This document shows positions 16,878 through 25,093 of a DNA stretch of 61,207 nucleotides, piece after piece. The DNA lies in contig CAYFUH010000006.1 in NCBI GenBank assembly GCA_964346355.1, positions 1-61,207 on the forward strand, written 5' to 3'. How positions within the stretch are numbered: the first letter of the stretch is position 1; each line of letters opens with the position of its first letter. Source of the stretch: UBA6115 sp964346355. Its GTDB lineage: Bacteria > Bacillota > Clostridia > Christensenellales > Aristaeellaceae. Under the pieces are notes generated by a model. That model was given only the letters and a program-made list of their open reading frames with translations, made no database searches and was not told the origin of the DNA. The position numbers were made by a program, and so were the translations under genes.

Positions 16878-16906
16878 TTGCAAAACAGCTTAAATAAGTG
16901 TACGAT
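16878..16906 (+). promoter_or_regulatory. Promoter of xpt
   Basis: TTGCAA (16878-16883), 17-nt spacer, TACGAT (16901-16906), about 41 nt before the xpt start. The short leader does not contain a purine riboswitch. Confidence 0.55.
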
Positions 16907-16947
16907 TTTATCATCTTTCTTTTTAATGTTCGTGTTTTGGAGGGTAT

Positions 16948-17526
16948 ATGCGGGCACTGCGGCAGGCCATCAAGGAATCCGGGGTTGGCATTGGCACTGA
17001 CATCGTCAAAGTCAGCAGCTTCCTCAACCACGGCTTGGATACCGGATTGTTCTTTGAGATGGGCGAAGAAGTCGCGCGGCATTTTGAAGCGGACCGCCCG
17101 GAATTGGTGATGACAGTTGAGGCTTCCGGCATCGCGCTGGCACTGACAACAGCCCACGCGCTGGGTAACCTGCCCGTTGTTTTCTGCAAAAAGACGCCCG
17201 CCAAGAACCTGGACGACGCGTCCTATACCACCAACTGCACATCCTTCACCCGCGGCACAAACTACATGATGCGGTGTGAGAAAAACCTGCTTAAACCAAA
17301 TACCCGTGTGCTGATTGTGGATGACTTTTTGGCCAACGGCGCGGCCATCCGCGGCATGCTGAATATTATCAGTCAGGCGCAGGCCATCCCGGTGGGTGCC
17401 GCTGTGGCCATTGAGAAAGGCTTTCAGCCAGGCGGGCAGCAATTGCGCAGCGAAGGCATCAAGTTACTGAGTTTGTCTATCGTCCAGGAAATCAGGGATG
17501 GCGTCATCCACCTGAAGGACGATTGA
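16948..17526 (+). CDS. xpt: Xanthine phosphoribosyltransferase
   Basis: A 192-residue type I phosphoribosyltransferase that turns xanthine and PRPP into XMP. The PRPP-binding loop reads VLIVDDFLANGAA (about 126-138), with the two acidic residues and the following small residues expected for Xpt. Length and the C-terminal IEKGFQPGGQ segment match Xpt rather than Apt. GGAGG precedes the ATG. It stands 23 nt before the BMP-type binding-protein gene, so purine import and salvage are encoded together. XMP also links to guaB elsewhere in the window. Confidence 0.94.
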   Translation: MRALRQAIKESGVGIGTDIVKVSSFLNHGLDTGLFFEMGEEVARHFEADRPELVMTVEASGIALALTTAHALGNLPVVFCKKTPAKNLDDASYTTNCTSFTRGTNYMMRCEKNLLKPNTRVLIVDDFLANGAAIRGMLNIISQAQAIPVGAAVAIEKGFQPGGQQLRSEGIKLLSLSIVQEIRDGVIHLKDD

Positions 17527-17549
17527 TCAATAAACAATAGGAGGGCCCC

Positions 17550-18677
17550 ATGAACATCTTCAAAAAACCCCTGTTCTTAAAACTGATCCCCTTTGTGATG
17601 GCACTCACCCTTTTGATGGCCGGCTTGATCACTGTCAGCGCAAAAAGCGCCTTCCCGGCGGTTCCCGCCAGCGACATCAAGGTTGGCATGGTCTTGATCG
17701 GACCGCAGGACGACGGATTCTCCGGCGCGCATTACAATGGCCTGGAAGGCATGAAGGAAGCTTTGGGTTTGCGGGATGACCAGGTCCTGTACAAATTCAA
17801 CGTGCCTGAAAACGCCGAGTGCGACGCCGCCCTGCGCGAGTTGGTGGAAGCCGGCTGCAATATCATCTTCGGCAACTCCTGGGGCTTTATGAACTTCATG
17901 GAAGAGCTGGCGGAAGAATATCCCGAGGTCATCTTCTCACACTGCTCCGGCTACAAAAACAACGGCGTCAACTTCAACAACTACTTTGGCCGCATCTACC
18001 AAGCCCGCTACCTGGCTGGCATCGCAGCTGGCCTGAAGACCCAGACCAACAAAATTGGCTTTGTGGCCGCCTGGGCTGACAACGCCGAAGTCAACGGCGG
18101 CATCAATGCCTTCGCACTGGGCGTGCAGTCCGTCAACCCGGACGCGGTGGTGTATGTGAAGTACATCTCCTCCTGGTATGAGCCCACCCTGGAAAAACAG
18201 ACCGCGGTTGCTTTGCTGGCGCTTGATTGCGACGTGATTGCACAGCACGTGGATACGGCCATGCCCCAGGTTGCGGCGGAAGAAGCCGGCAAGTTTGGCG
18301 TGGGTTACAACACCGACATGACCCCTGCTGCCCCAAAAGCCCACCTGACCGCGCCCATCTGGCACTGGAGCAGCGTGTACATCGCGCAGGTGCAGGACGT
18401 GATCAACGGCACCTGGGTGCCCAACAACTACTTCCTGGGCTTGAAGGAAGGCATGGTAGACCTGTCTCCCCTGAGTGAAAACGTAGCCGAAGGCACAGCG
18501 GAAAAAATCGAAGCCGCCCGCGAGCGCATCATGTCCGGCGAGTGGGATGTCTTCACCGGCCCCATTTACAGCAACACGGGTGAGTTGGTTGTGGAAGAGG
18601 GCAAGTCGCTTGACGACGCCAACATCACTGGCGGTCTCATGACCAACCTGCTCATCAAGGGCGTGGAAGCCAAATAA
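17550..18677 (+). CDS. BMP-family nucleoside/purine ABC transporter binding protein
   Basis: A 375-residue basic-membrane-protein (PnrA-like) solute-binding protein. The N-terminus is a signal peptide ending near VSA (about residue 32). There is no lipobox cysteine, so it is predicted to be released by signal peptidase I rather than anchored as a lipoprotein, unusual for a monoderm. Family features include IGPQDDGFSGAHYNGL and a Trp-rich distal part. It precedes the matching ATPase and two permeases. A strong hairpin follows its stop codon, which should give an excess of binding protein over transporter. The ligand is likely a nucleoside or purine base, judged by family and xpt. Confidence 0.9.
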   Translation: MNIFKKPLFLKLIPFVMALTLLMAGLITVSAKSAFPAVPASDIKVGMVLIGPQDDGFSGAHYNGLEGMKEALGLRDDQVLYKFNVPENAECDAALRELVEAGCNIIFGNSWGFMNFMEELAEEYPEVIFSHCSGYKNNGVNFNNYFGRIYQARYLAGIAAGLKTQTNKIGFVAAWADNAEVNGGINAFALGVQSVNPDAVVYVKYISSWYEPTLEKQTAVALLALDCDVIAQHVDTAMPQVAAEEAGKFGVGYNTDMTPAAPKAHLTAPIWHWSSVYIAQVQDVINGTWVPNNYFLGLKEGMVDLSPLSENVAEGTAEKIEAARERIMSGEWDVFTGPIYSNTGELVVEEGKSLDDANITGGLMTNLLIKGVEAK

Positions 18678-18691
18678 ACTTTTATAAATTC

Positions 18692-18728
18692 AAGGCGGGG
18701 CTGAGAGACGCGAAAGCAGCCCCGCCTT
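18692..18728 (+). terminator. Intercistronic hairpin/terminator after the binding-protein gene
   Basis: A perfect 12-bp stem, AAGGCGGGGCTG with CAGCCCCGCCTT and a 13-nt loop, is followed by a T-rich TTCTCTTTATTT. It probably acts as a partial terminator or RNA stabiliser between the binding-protein gene and the ATPase gene. Confidence 0.8.
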
Positions 18729-18751
18729 CTCTTTATTTAAGGCTTGAAATA

Positions 18752-18760
18752 TGCTATAAA
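18752..18760 (+). promoter_or_regulatory. Possible extended -10 promoter for the transporter genes
   Basis: TGCTATAAA (18752-18760) is a TGn-extended -10 box 31 nt before the ATPase start and just after the hairpin. The -35 match is weak, so this is tentative. Confidence 0.35.
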
Positions 18761-18790
18761 CAGAGGTAATAAAACCATGAAGGAGCCGGC

Positions 18791-20296
18791 ATGCCAGAGA
18801 CACCTGCCATAGAGTTGATTCGCCTGACCAAATGCTTTGGCAAGGTCACGGCCTGCGACTGCATTGACATGAATGTCCGCCGGGGTGAGGTGCTGGCATT
18901 ATTGGGCGAGAACGGCTCCGGCAAAACCACGCTGACCAATATGCTCTCTGGCATCTACCAGCCGGACGCGGGGCAAATCATCCTGGATGGAAAACCGGTC
19001 ACCATCCGTTCCCCACGGGATGCCATCCGCCTGGGCATCGGCATGATTCACCAGCACTTCAAGCTGGTAGAGGTGTTGACCGCGCGGGAGAACATCCTGC
19101 TTGGCCAGGCGGGGCTGATTACGACAAGCCCGGAGGAAGCCGTTGATGCCTTTGGCTTTCAGGTGGACCTGGACAAAAAGATTTATGACATGTCCGTCAG
19201 CGAAAAGCAGGCGGTGGAGATTTTGAAGGTCCTTTGCCGGGGCGCTGACAAACTGATTTTGGACGAGCCGACCGCTGTGTTGACCCCCCAGGAAATCCGC
19301 GCCCTGTTTGACGCCCTGGATCGCATGCGCAAGGAAGGCAAGGCCATCATCATCATCACCCATAAACTGGAAGAGGTGATGGCGGTGTCTGACCGCGTTA
19401 CTGTGCTGCGCAAGGGCGTGAATGTGGGCACGGTAAAAACCCGTGAAACCAACCGCTTTTTACTGACGGAGATGATGGTGGGCAAGCCCATCTCCCTGGA
19501 TGTGGAGCATGTGGACATGCCCCCGGGCAGGACGCTGCTGCGCGTCAAAAATTTGTCCGCGACAGATGAGGGCGGACGGCAATTGATTTCGGATATCAGC
19601 TTTGAATTAAAAGCGGGTGAAATCCTGGGTGTCGCTGGGGTCGCGGGTTCCGGCCAAAAAGCCTTGTGCGAGCTGATTGCCGGTATTGAAAAACCGGACG
19701 CCGGTACCATTCATATTGGTGAAACACGCATAGACGGCATGAGCCCGGGCGAGATCATCAAGCAGGGCATCTCCATGGCCTTTATTCCGGAGGACCGCCT
19801 GGGCATGGGCTTGGTGGGCGGGATGGACATGCCTGACAACCTGCTGCTCAAAACCTATAATGACCAGAAAGGCTTCTTTTTAAACCGCAAGGAAGCGCGC
19901 CGGGAGGCCGCCGACATGGTGGAGCGGCTGCGCATTGTAACACCAGGGCTGCATGTAAACATCCAGAAACTGTCCGGCGGCAACGTGCAGAAGATCCTGC
20001 TGGGGCGTGAGATTAACCTCAACCCGCGTGTGCTGATCACAGCTTATCCGGTACGCGGGCTTGATATCGGCGCCTCGATGACCATTTATGACATGCTCAA
20101 TGAGCAAAAGCGCAAGGGTGTGGGCATCCTGTTTGTGGGCGAGGATTTGGACGTGATGCTGGGCTTGTGTGACCGCATCATGGTGTTGTGCGCTGGCCGT
20201 GTGAGCGCGATTGTGGAAAGCCAGTTTGCCACCAAAGCACTGCTGGGCATGAAGATGGCCGGCCTGGTGACGGACAAGGAGGATGAGTATGCCTAA
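18791..20296 (+). CDS. Nucleoside ABC transporter, double ATPase subunit
   Basis: A 501-residue protein with two fused ABC ATPase domains, as in NupO/RbsA-type importers. The first has a full Walker A, GENGSGKTT (39-47), and LILDEPTAVLTP as Walker B. Its signature region is the atypical SVSEKQAVEIL. The second has the degenerate Walker A GVAGSGQKAL, usual for this family, a good LSGGNVQK signature, and ITAYPVRGLDIGAS as Walker B, where the ordinary acidic residue is missing. It energises the two permeases encoded next. AAGGAG precedes the ATG. Its end overlaps the ribosome binding site of the first permease. Confidence 0.94.
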   Translation: MPETPAIELIRLTKCFGKVTACDCIDMNVRRGEVLALLGENGSGKTTLTNMLSGIYQPDAGQIILDGKPVTIRSPRDAIRLGIGMIHQHFKLVEVLTARENILLGQAGLITTSPEEAVDAFGFQVDLDKKIYDMSVSEKQAVEILKVLCRGADKLILDEPTAVLTPQEIRALFDALDRMRKEGKAIIIITHKLEEVMAVSDRVTVLRKGVNVGTVKTRETNRFLLTEMMVGKPISLDVEHVDMPPGRTLLRVKNLSATDEGGRQLISDISFELKAGEILGVAGVAGSGQKALCELIAGIEKPDAGTIHIGETRIDGMSPGEIIKQGISMAFIPEDRLGMGLVGGMDMPDNLLLKTYNDQKGFFLNRKEARREAADMVERLRIVTPGLHVNIQKLSGGNVQKILLGREINLNPRVLITAYPVRGLDIGASMTIYDMLNEQKRKGVGILFVGEDLDVMLGLCDRIMVLCAGRVSAIVESQFATKALLGMKMAGLVTDKEDEYA

Positions 20297-21377
20297 GCCC
20301 TGGGTGATGCCGCATATCGTCCAGCGGGGCGAGGTCAAGCCCGTGGTTGCCTGGGGCTACCGCGCGCTGGCGGTTGTGTTCGCGCTGGCGATGGGCGGCG
20401 TTTTTTTAGCCGCGCTTGGGTATAACCCCTTCCAGGTGTACGCTACCATGCTGCGAGGCGCGCTGGGCACGCCGGGGATGCAAAAGGAAACCCTGAAGCT
20501 GACCATTCCCCTGGCCCTTACCAGCCTGGGTGTGCTGCTAGCCTTCAAAATGAAATTTTGGAACATCGGCGCGGAAGGACAGATCGCGGCCGGCGCGATT
20601 GCCGCCAGCTATTTCGCCTATTTCCAGGCACATCTCCCCCCTGCCCTGCTGCTGCCCATCATGGCCATCGCGGCCATTGTGTTTGGCGGCTTGTGGGGCT
20701 TGATCCCCGCCTGGTTTAAGACCAAATTTGGCACCAACGAAACGCTGTTTACCCTGATGCTTAACTACATCATGTTTTATTTCATCACCTATTTGCGCGA
20801 AGGCCCCTGGCGCGATCCGGGCGGCGGCTTCGCAGCCATGCCGCGTTTCCCCAAACAGGCACGCCTGCCGGAAGTGCCCTTCCCCTTTGTAGGCAACCTG
20901 CATGTGGGCTGGATTGTGCTGCTTGTGATGGTGGTGCTGGTCTTTATTTACCTGCGCTATACCAAGCACGGGTATGAGCTGACTGTCGTAGGCGAAAACG
21001 TGCGCACCGCGCGCTATGCCGGCATGCCGGTGAAGAAGATTATCCTGCGCACCATGTTTTTGTCCGCCGGGCTGTGCGGTTTAGCCGGTATGCTGCAGGT
21101 GGCGGGGCCTGACCGCCAATTGACGGACGCGGTGGCGGGCGGGCGCGGGTTTACCGCGGTCAGCGTGGTTTGGCTGGCGCGGTTGTCGCCCGCAGGCTGC
21201 CTGGGCGTCTCCTTCTTGTTTGCCGCGATGCAAAAAGGGTGCAGCATGATGCAGACGGCGTACCGCATCCCCGCCTCCATGTCCGACATCCTGCAGGGCA
21301 TCATCCTCTTTAGTGTGCTGGGCGCGGAGTTCTTTTTGCAGTACCGCCTTACATCCCGCAAGGAGGTGGTGGTATGA
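20289..21377 (+). CDS. Nucleoside ABC transporter permease 1
   Basis: A 362-residue integral membrane permease of the BPD_transp_2 family (NupP-like), with about nine hydrophobic segments and the cytoplasmic coupling loop GENVRTARYAGMPV. The ATG at 20289 is favoured because AAGGAGG lies six nucleotides upstream; an ATG at 20283 would sit against that site. It overlaps the ATPase gene by 8 nt and the second permease by 4 nt (ATGA). Together these genes form a complete importer. Confidence 0.93.
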   Translation: MPKPWVMPHIVQRGEVKPVVAWGYRALAVVFALAMGGVFLAALGYNPFQVYATMLRGALGTPGMQKETLKLTIPLALTSLGVLLAFKMKFWNIGAEGQIAAGAIAASYFAYFQAHLPPALLLPIMAIAAIVFGGLWGLIPAWFKTKFGTNETLFTLMLNYIMFYFITYLREGPWRDPGGGFAAMPRFPKQARLPEVPFPFVGNLHVGWIVLLVMVVLVFIYLRYTKHGYELTVVGENVRTARYAGMPVKKIILRTMFLSAGLCGLAGMLQVAGPDRQLTDAVAGGRGFTAVSVVWLARLSPAGCLGVSFLFAAMQKGCSMMQTAYRIPASMSDILQGIILFSVLGAEFFLQYRLTSRKEVVV

Positions 21378-22342
21378 GCGGCTTTGTGGAGCAGGCTACC
21401 GCGTTTTTATACGCCGCCATCTTGGCCAGCGTGCCCCTGCTGTATGGCACCCTGGGCGAGATTTTAACGCAGAAAGCCGGCAACCTGAACCTGGGTGTGG
21501 AAGGCATGATGTACCTGGGTGCCATCGCGGGCTTTTTGGCCGGCTTTTATACCGACTCTTTTGTCCTGACCATTCTCTTTGGCATGCTGGCTGGCGCGCT
21601 GGGCGCCGGCATTTACGCCTTTTTAACCGTCAGCCTAAAGGCCAACCAGAACGTAACCGGCCTGACCCTCACCATCTTTGGTACCGGGGTTGCGAACTTC
21701 CTGGGCGAAAAAACCAAACTGGGCGTGCCGGTGGACACCATGTTCATGTCCGCGCGGCTCAAGTCCCTCATGTCCCCCTTGTATCTGGGCGCGCTGAGTG
21801 ATATTCCCATCATCGGCACCCTGCTGTTTCGCCACAGCATTTTAACCTATCTGGCGGTGCTGATTGGCACCTTGCTATCCATCTATTTAAAGCGCAGCCG
21901 TATGGGCTTAAACCTGCGCGCGGTGGGCGAAAACCCCGCCGCGGCGGATGCCATGGGCATCCCGGTGAACGCCTATAAATACGCGCATGTTTTACTGGGC
22001 GGCGCACTGTGCGGCCTGGGCGGTGTGTATGTCAGCATGGTAACTGCCCTGGGCAACTGGCAGCCAAACATCATCTCCGGCCAGGGATGGATTGCCATCG
22101 CGCTGGTTATCTTCGCTTCCTGGAAGCCCCTGCGCGCCATCTTGGGTAGCCTGGTCTTTGGCGCGCTGTCTGTCTTGCGTTTATATGTGCCCAAGGAAGT
22201 CGCGGATATCCCGGGCGCCCTCTTCTCCATGCTGCCCTTTGTGGTCACCTGCATGGTGCTGGTGCTGTCCTCCATCCGCATGAAGCGCGAAAACCAGCAG
22301 CCCGCCTCCTGCGGGATCAACTATTTCCGGGAGGAACGCTGA
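21374..22342 (+). CDS. Nucleoside ABC transporter permease 2
   Basis: A 322-residue BPD_transp_2 permease (NupQ-like) with eight or so hydrophobic segments. The family motif LNLGVEGMMYLGA occurs near residue 37 and the coupling loop GENPAAADAMGIPV near residue 190. It pairs with permease 1 to form the channel. Translation is coupled at both ends: ATGA overlap with permease 1 and a TGATG junction with the kinase-like gene. Confidence 0.93.
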   Translation: MSGFVEQATAFLYAAILASVPLLYGTLGEILTQKAGNLNLGVEGMMYLGAIAGFLAGFYTDSFVLTILFGMLAGALGAGIYAFLTVSLKANQNVTGLTLTIFGTGVANFLGEKTKLGVPVDTMFMSARLKSLMSPLYLGALSDIPIIGTLLFRHSILTYLAVLIGTLLSIYLKRSRMGLNLRAVGENPAAADAMGIPVNAYKYAHVLLGGALCGLGGVYVSMVTALGNWQPNIISGQGWIAIALVIFASWKPLRAILGSLVFGALSVLRLYVPKEVADIPGALFSMLPFVVTCMVLVLSSIRMKRENQQPASCGINYFREER

Positions 22343-22908
22343 TGGGTGACTACCAGGCTTTATGCGCGCGCATCGCTGATTTTCAGAAGGCCAAAACACC
22401 GCTTGTGGTAGCCATTGACGGCCCCTGCGGCGGCGGCAAGACCACGCTGGCATCGAAGCTGCACAAAGCGTTTCCTGATAGCGTAATTGTCCACGCTGAT
22501 GACTTTTTCCTGCGGCCTATGCAACGATCGGAGGAGCGGCGAAAGCAACCCGGCGGCAATATGGACCGGGAGCGCCTGCAGGAAGAAGTGCTAAGTAAGG
22601 TGCCGCTTGGCAAACCCTTCACCTATTCCCGTTATGACTGCCAGCAGGATGTGATGGTGCCGGTGCAATACGAACCGCGCAGCCTGGTGATTGTGGAAGG
22701 CTCCTACAGCCATCATCCGGACCTCAAACCCTCCTATGACCTGCTGGTGTTTGTGGATGTGGATGCAAACACGCAGTTGGACAGGCTGAAGAAGCGGGTG
22801 CCGGCCAAGCTGCTGCCCAATTTTATCAACCAATGGATACCGCTTGAAAACAGGTATTTTGACGCATTTGACATCAAAGCGAACAGCGATTTTGTTTTAA
22901 CAATGTAA
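22342..22908 (+). CDS. Uridine-kinase-like P-loop kinase
   Basis: A 188-residue P-loop NTPase of the uridine kinase/phosphoribulokinase group. Walker A is GPCGGGKTT (28-36). A VHADDFFLRP segment supplies the acidic residues typical of nucleoside kinases, and a lid-like basic region LDRLKKRVPAKLL lies near the C-terminus. It is shorter than Udk. Coupled to permease 2 by TGATG, it may phosphorylate the imported nucleoside and trap it. The substrate is inferred from context only. Confidence 0.85.
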   Translation: MGDYQALCARIADFQKAKTPLVVAIDGPCGGGKTTLASKLHKAFPDSVIVHADDFFLRPMQRSEERRKQPGGNMDRERLQEEVLSKVPLGKPFTYSRYDCQQDVMVPVQYEPRSLVIVEGSYSHHPDLKPSYDLLVFVDVDANTQLDRLKKRVPAKLLPNFINQWIPLENRYFDAFDIKANSDFVLTM

Positions 22909-22939
22909 TTGTTCAGTCCTCAATTGAAAGGAGAGCGAC

Positions 22940-23839
22940 ATGAAAACCAAAGCCTGTGTCCTGTTGCTGTCCCTCATCCTTTTGCTGTCGCCGCTATTGG
23001 TCAGCGCGTCCAATTTCTACATCTTCCCGGAGTCAGACCGCAAGCACCTGAGCTATGAAGAGGTGTGGGCGTGGCAGTATGACGCGTTGGGCTATGCCTT
23101 TAATGAACTGTTTGCGCGCTACGGCCGGCCTTTTAATACGGGCAGCAAATATGACAACTACTTCCAGTGCCAGACCTGGTACAAGGTGGATCCAAATTAT
23201 CCGGGTGACGGCTATGTCCTGAGCAATCTGGAATGGGACAACTATAAGCTGATCAAGCAGGTGCGTGAGGAGATGCGCTCCCTGGGCACCAAAAACCTGG
23301 ACGGCAAACCGCTGCCGCCCGTGTTTGATGACGAGATTTTTGAACTCTTGTCCGGCTTTAAAGAAGCTTACTTCCAACCCAACCAGAGCCTGCCTGTATT
23401 TGACGGGCCTGGCGCGCACTACAGGCGCGGAGCTGGCGGCAAAGCCGCTGTGGGCACCAATGGCCGTGTGTATGTCGCAGGCTGGGAAGCCGGCTGGCTG
23501 ATGGTGATGTATCAATTGAGCAAGGGCGGCGTGCGTGTGGGTTTTGTCAACCCCGCCAACATCAAGAACACCACTGTGATTGCCCCGCAGCTGGCCTTTG
23601 AGAATATCGCAACCAAAACAGTATCCGCCGCGACTTTGACGGAAGACCCGCTGATGACGCTGAACACCGTCGCGCAGCTGCCGGCCGGCGCGTCCGTTGT
23701 GTGGCTGACGCGCTACCACACTGCAACCGGCATCTGGGATTATGTTGAAACCACTGTGAACGGCCAGGTCTGCCGCGGGTTTTTGCCCCAGGGCGTGACC
23801 GATCTGGGGTGGTTTATCGACTCCCCCATCAACAAATAA
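22940..23839 (+). CDS. Secreted YARHG-domain protein
   Basis: A 299-residue exported protein with a signal peptide (1-24, cleavage after VSA). Residues 30-80 fit the YARHG domain: an LSYEEVW helix, then YAFNELFARYGRPF, then a YFQCQTWY motif. YARHG is a probable extracellular domain of unknown role, often linked to cell-wall proteins. The C-terminal half has an SH3-like beta-rich look. It follows the transporter operon by 31 nt with AAAGGAGAG, so may be cotranscribed. There is no lipobox or sortase motif. Confidence 0.82.
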   Translation: MKTKACVLLLSLILLLSPLLVSASNFYIFPESDRKHLSYEEVWAWQYDALGYAFNELFARYGRPFNTGSKYDNYFQCQTWYKVDPNYPGDGYVLSNLEWDNYKLIKQVREEMRSLGTKNLDGKPLPPVFDDEIFELLSGFKEAYFQPNQSLPVFDGPGAHYRRGAGGKAAVGTNGRVYVAGWEAGWLMVMYQLSKGGVRVGFVNPANIKNTTVIAPQLAFENIATKTVSAATLTEDPLMTLNTVAQLPAGASVVWLTRYHTATGIWDYVETTVNGQVCRGFLPQGVTDLGWFIDSPINK

Positions 23840-23854
23840 ATGAAATGGCTATCA

Positions 23855-23884
23855 AAAATGCTGGGCCTTTGTACCCAGCATTTT
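23855..23884. terminator. Bidirectional terminator between YARHG and hydrolase genes
   Basis: AAAATGCTGGG and CCCAGCATTTT pair perfectly over 11 bp around an 8-nt loop, with T-runs on both strands. It separates two convergent genes. Confidence 0.92.
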
Positions 23885-23904
23885 TTGTGTCATGCCTTAG
23901 TGCA

Positions 23905-24981
23905 TCAAGGCGTTTGCAGCGATAACAGGAACTGCGCGATAGCCTGGTGGGATTTGGCTTCCGTCCAGGGGGCGTAGTGGGGGCCTTCCAAAAGGACAAA
24001 CTGGGCGTTGGGGTAGAGTGCAGCCAGGCGCTCCGCCTGCTCATATGGAATGATCGTGTCCTGCTTTGCACCCAACACCAGGGTTTTCATGTCGGCGGAA
24101 CTTGTTTTAGCATGCTGATCGTTTGGATACTTGTTGCGAACAAACAAGGACGACACCGTCTGCGCTAAGCCTGTGACCTTAAACTGCTGCTGCAGGTGCG
24201 ACTTGACCATTTCTGTGCCATTGAAAAACGGTGACATCAAGATCAGCCCGGCGACCTGGTTGTCCGCAGCAAGCTTAGTAGCGGGGCCGCTGCCCAGGCT
24301 CCAGCCTGCCAGAACGATCTTTCCGCTGTCCACATCCTCCCGGGCTGCCGCGGCATTGTAAGCCAACTGCGCCATGCGCAGCACAGACTCCTCCGTGGGC
24401 TCTCCCCCGCTGAGGCCATAGCCAGGATAGTCCACCATCATGAAGTGATACCCATTGAGAAAAAGCTCCGCCTTGTTGCGCTTCAGCTCGCTCAACCTCC
24501 CGGCGGCCAACTCGCCGTTGCCGCCGAAGTACAGGATCAGCCCTGCCTTCTCAGGGGTAGTTTTCCAGAAATAACCGTGGTAGTTCCCGTCATGAATCAC
24601 CAGCGTTTCTACATCGACCTGCTCTTTGAGGAAGGCTTCTGCCTGCTGCTCTCTGCGGCCCGGCATATACATCAGGTCATTCTGGGCGATATAAAAGCCG
24701 CCAACGCCCCAGACCAGCGCCACCAGCACCGCCATGATAACCAGCCGCCAGAGCCATTTGAACAGACGGAAGGGTTTATTGGCCGGAAACAGCAAAAACA
24801 GCGCAATCAACAGGGCGCTGATGCCAGCCAGGATAAAGAAGGGCTCCCGCAGCGCGCTTTTTTCAAGGGCTGTCTGATAAAACTGCTGCACCATCATCAG
24901 GATGCCGCCGCTTGCGATCAACCCGATAAAGACGGTGAATAAAAGGCGCAGGAAGGTTGGCCGTCTTTTTGTAAAGCTCAT
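23905..24981 (-). CDS. Membrane-anchored alpha/beta hydrolase
   Basis: A 358-residue protein. The N-terminal third holds three hydrophobic segments (about 12-30, 45-62, 73-93). The rest is an alpha/beta hydrolase of the BEM46/FrsA-like type. The nucleophile elbow is AGWSLGSGP, the acid probably lies in LGAKQDTIIP, and the His is in LEGPHYAPW. The start chosen is the ATG at 24981, which follows GAGGTGG; an in-frame GTG three codons earlier overlaps that site. A single gene with its own terminator. The hydrolase part probably faces outward, but topology is not certain. Confidence 0.86.
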   Translation of the reverse strand: MSFTKRRPTFLRLLFTVFIGLIASGGILMMVQQFYQTALEKSALREPFFILAGISALLIALFLLFPANKPFRLFKWLWRLVIMAVLVALVWGVGGFYIAQNDLMYMPGRREQQAEAFLKEQVDVETLVIHDGNYHGYFWKTTPEKAGLILYFGGNGELAAGRLSELKRNKAELFLNGYHFMMVDYPGYGLSGGEPTEESVLRMAQLAYNAAAAREDVDSGKIVLAGWSLGSGPATKLAADNQVAGLILMSPFFNGTEMVKSHLQQQFKVTGLAQTVSSLFVRNKYPNDQHAKTSSADMKTLVLGAKQDTIIPYEQAERLAALYPNAQFVLLEGPHYAPWTEAKSHQAIAQFLLSLQTP

Positions 24982-25040
24982 GATTTCCACCTCATCTCAT
25001 TAAAAAACCTGTACTTTCATTGATTATACACGGTTTTGGC

Positions 25041-25076
25041 AAATAAAAAAACCGAAGGAGCAAGGCTCCTCCGGTT
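25041..25076 (-). terminator. Intrinsic terminator of the GGGtGRT operon
   Basis: On the minus strand AACCGGAGGAGC pairs with GCTCCTTCGGTT (12 bp, one wobble, 3-nt loop), followed by TTTTTTATTT. It lies 18 nt after the GGGtGRT stop codon. Confidence 0.92.
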
Positions 25077-25093
25077 GATTGGTCCATCCGTGC

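Noticed and set aside
16861..16947. Purine riboswitch upstream of xpt
   Set aside because: The leader is too short and lacks the three-way-junction core sequences; only a promoter is visible.
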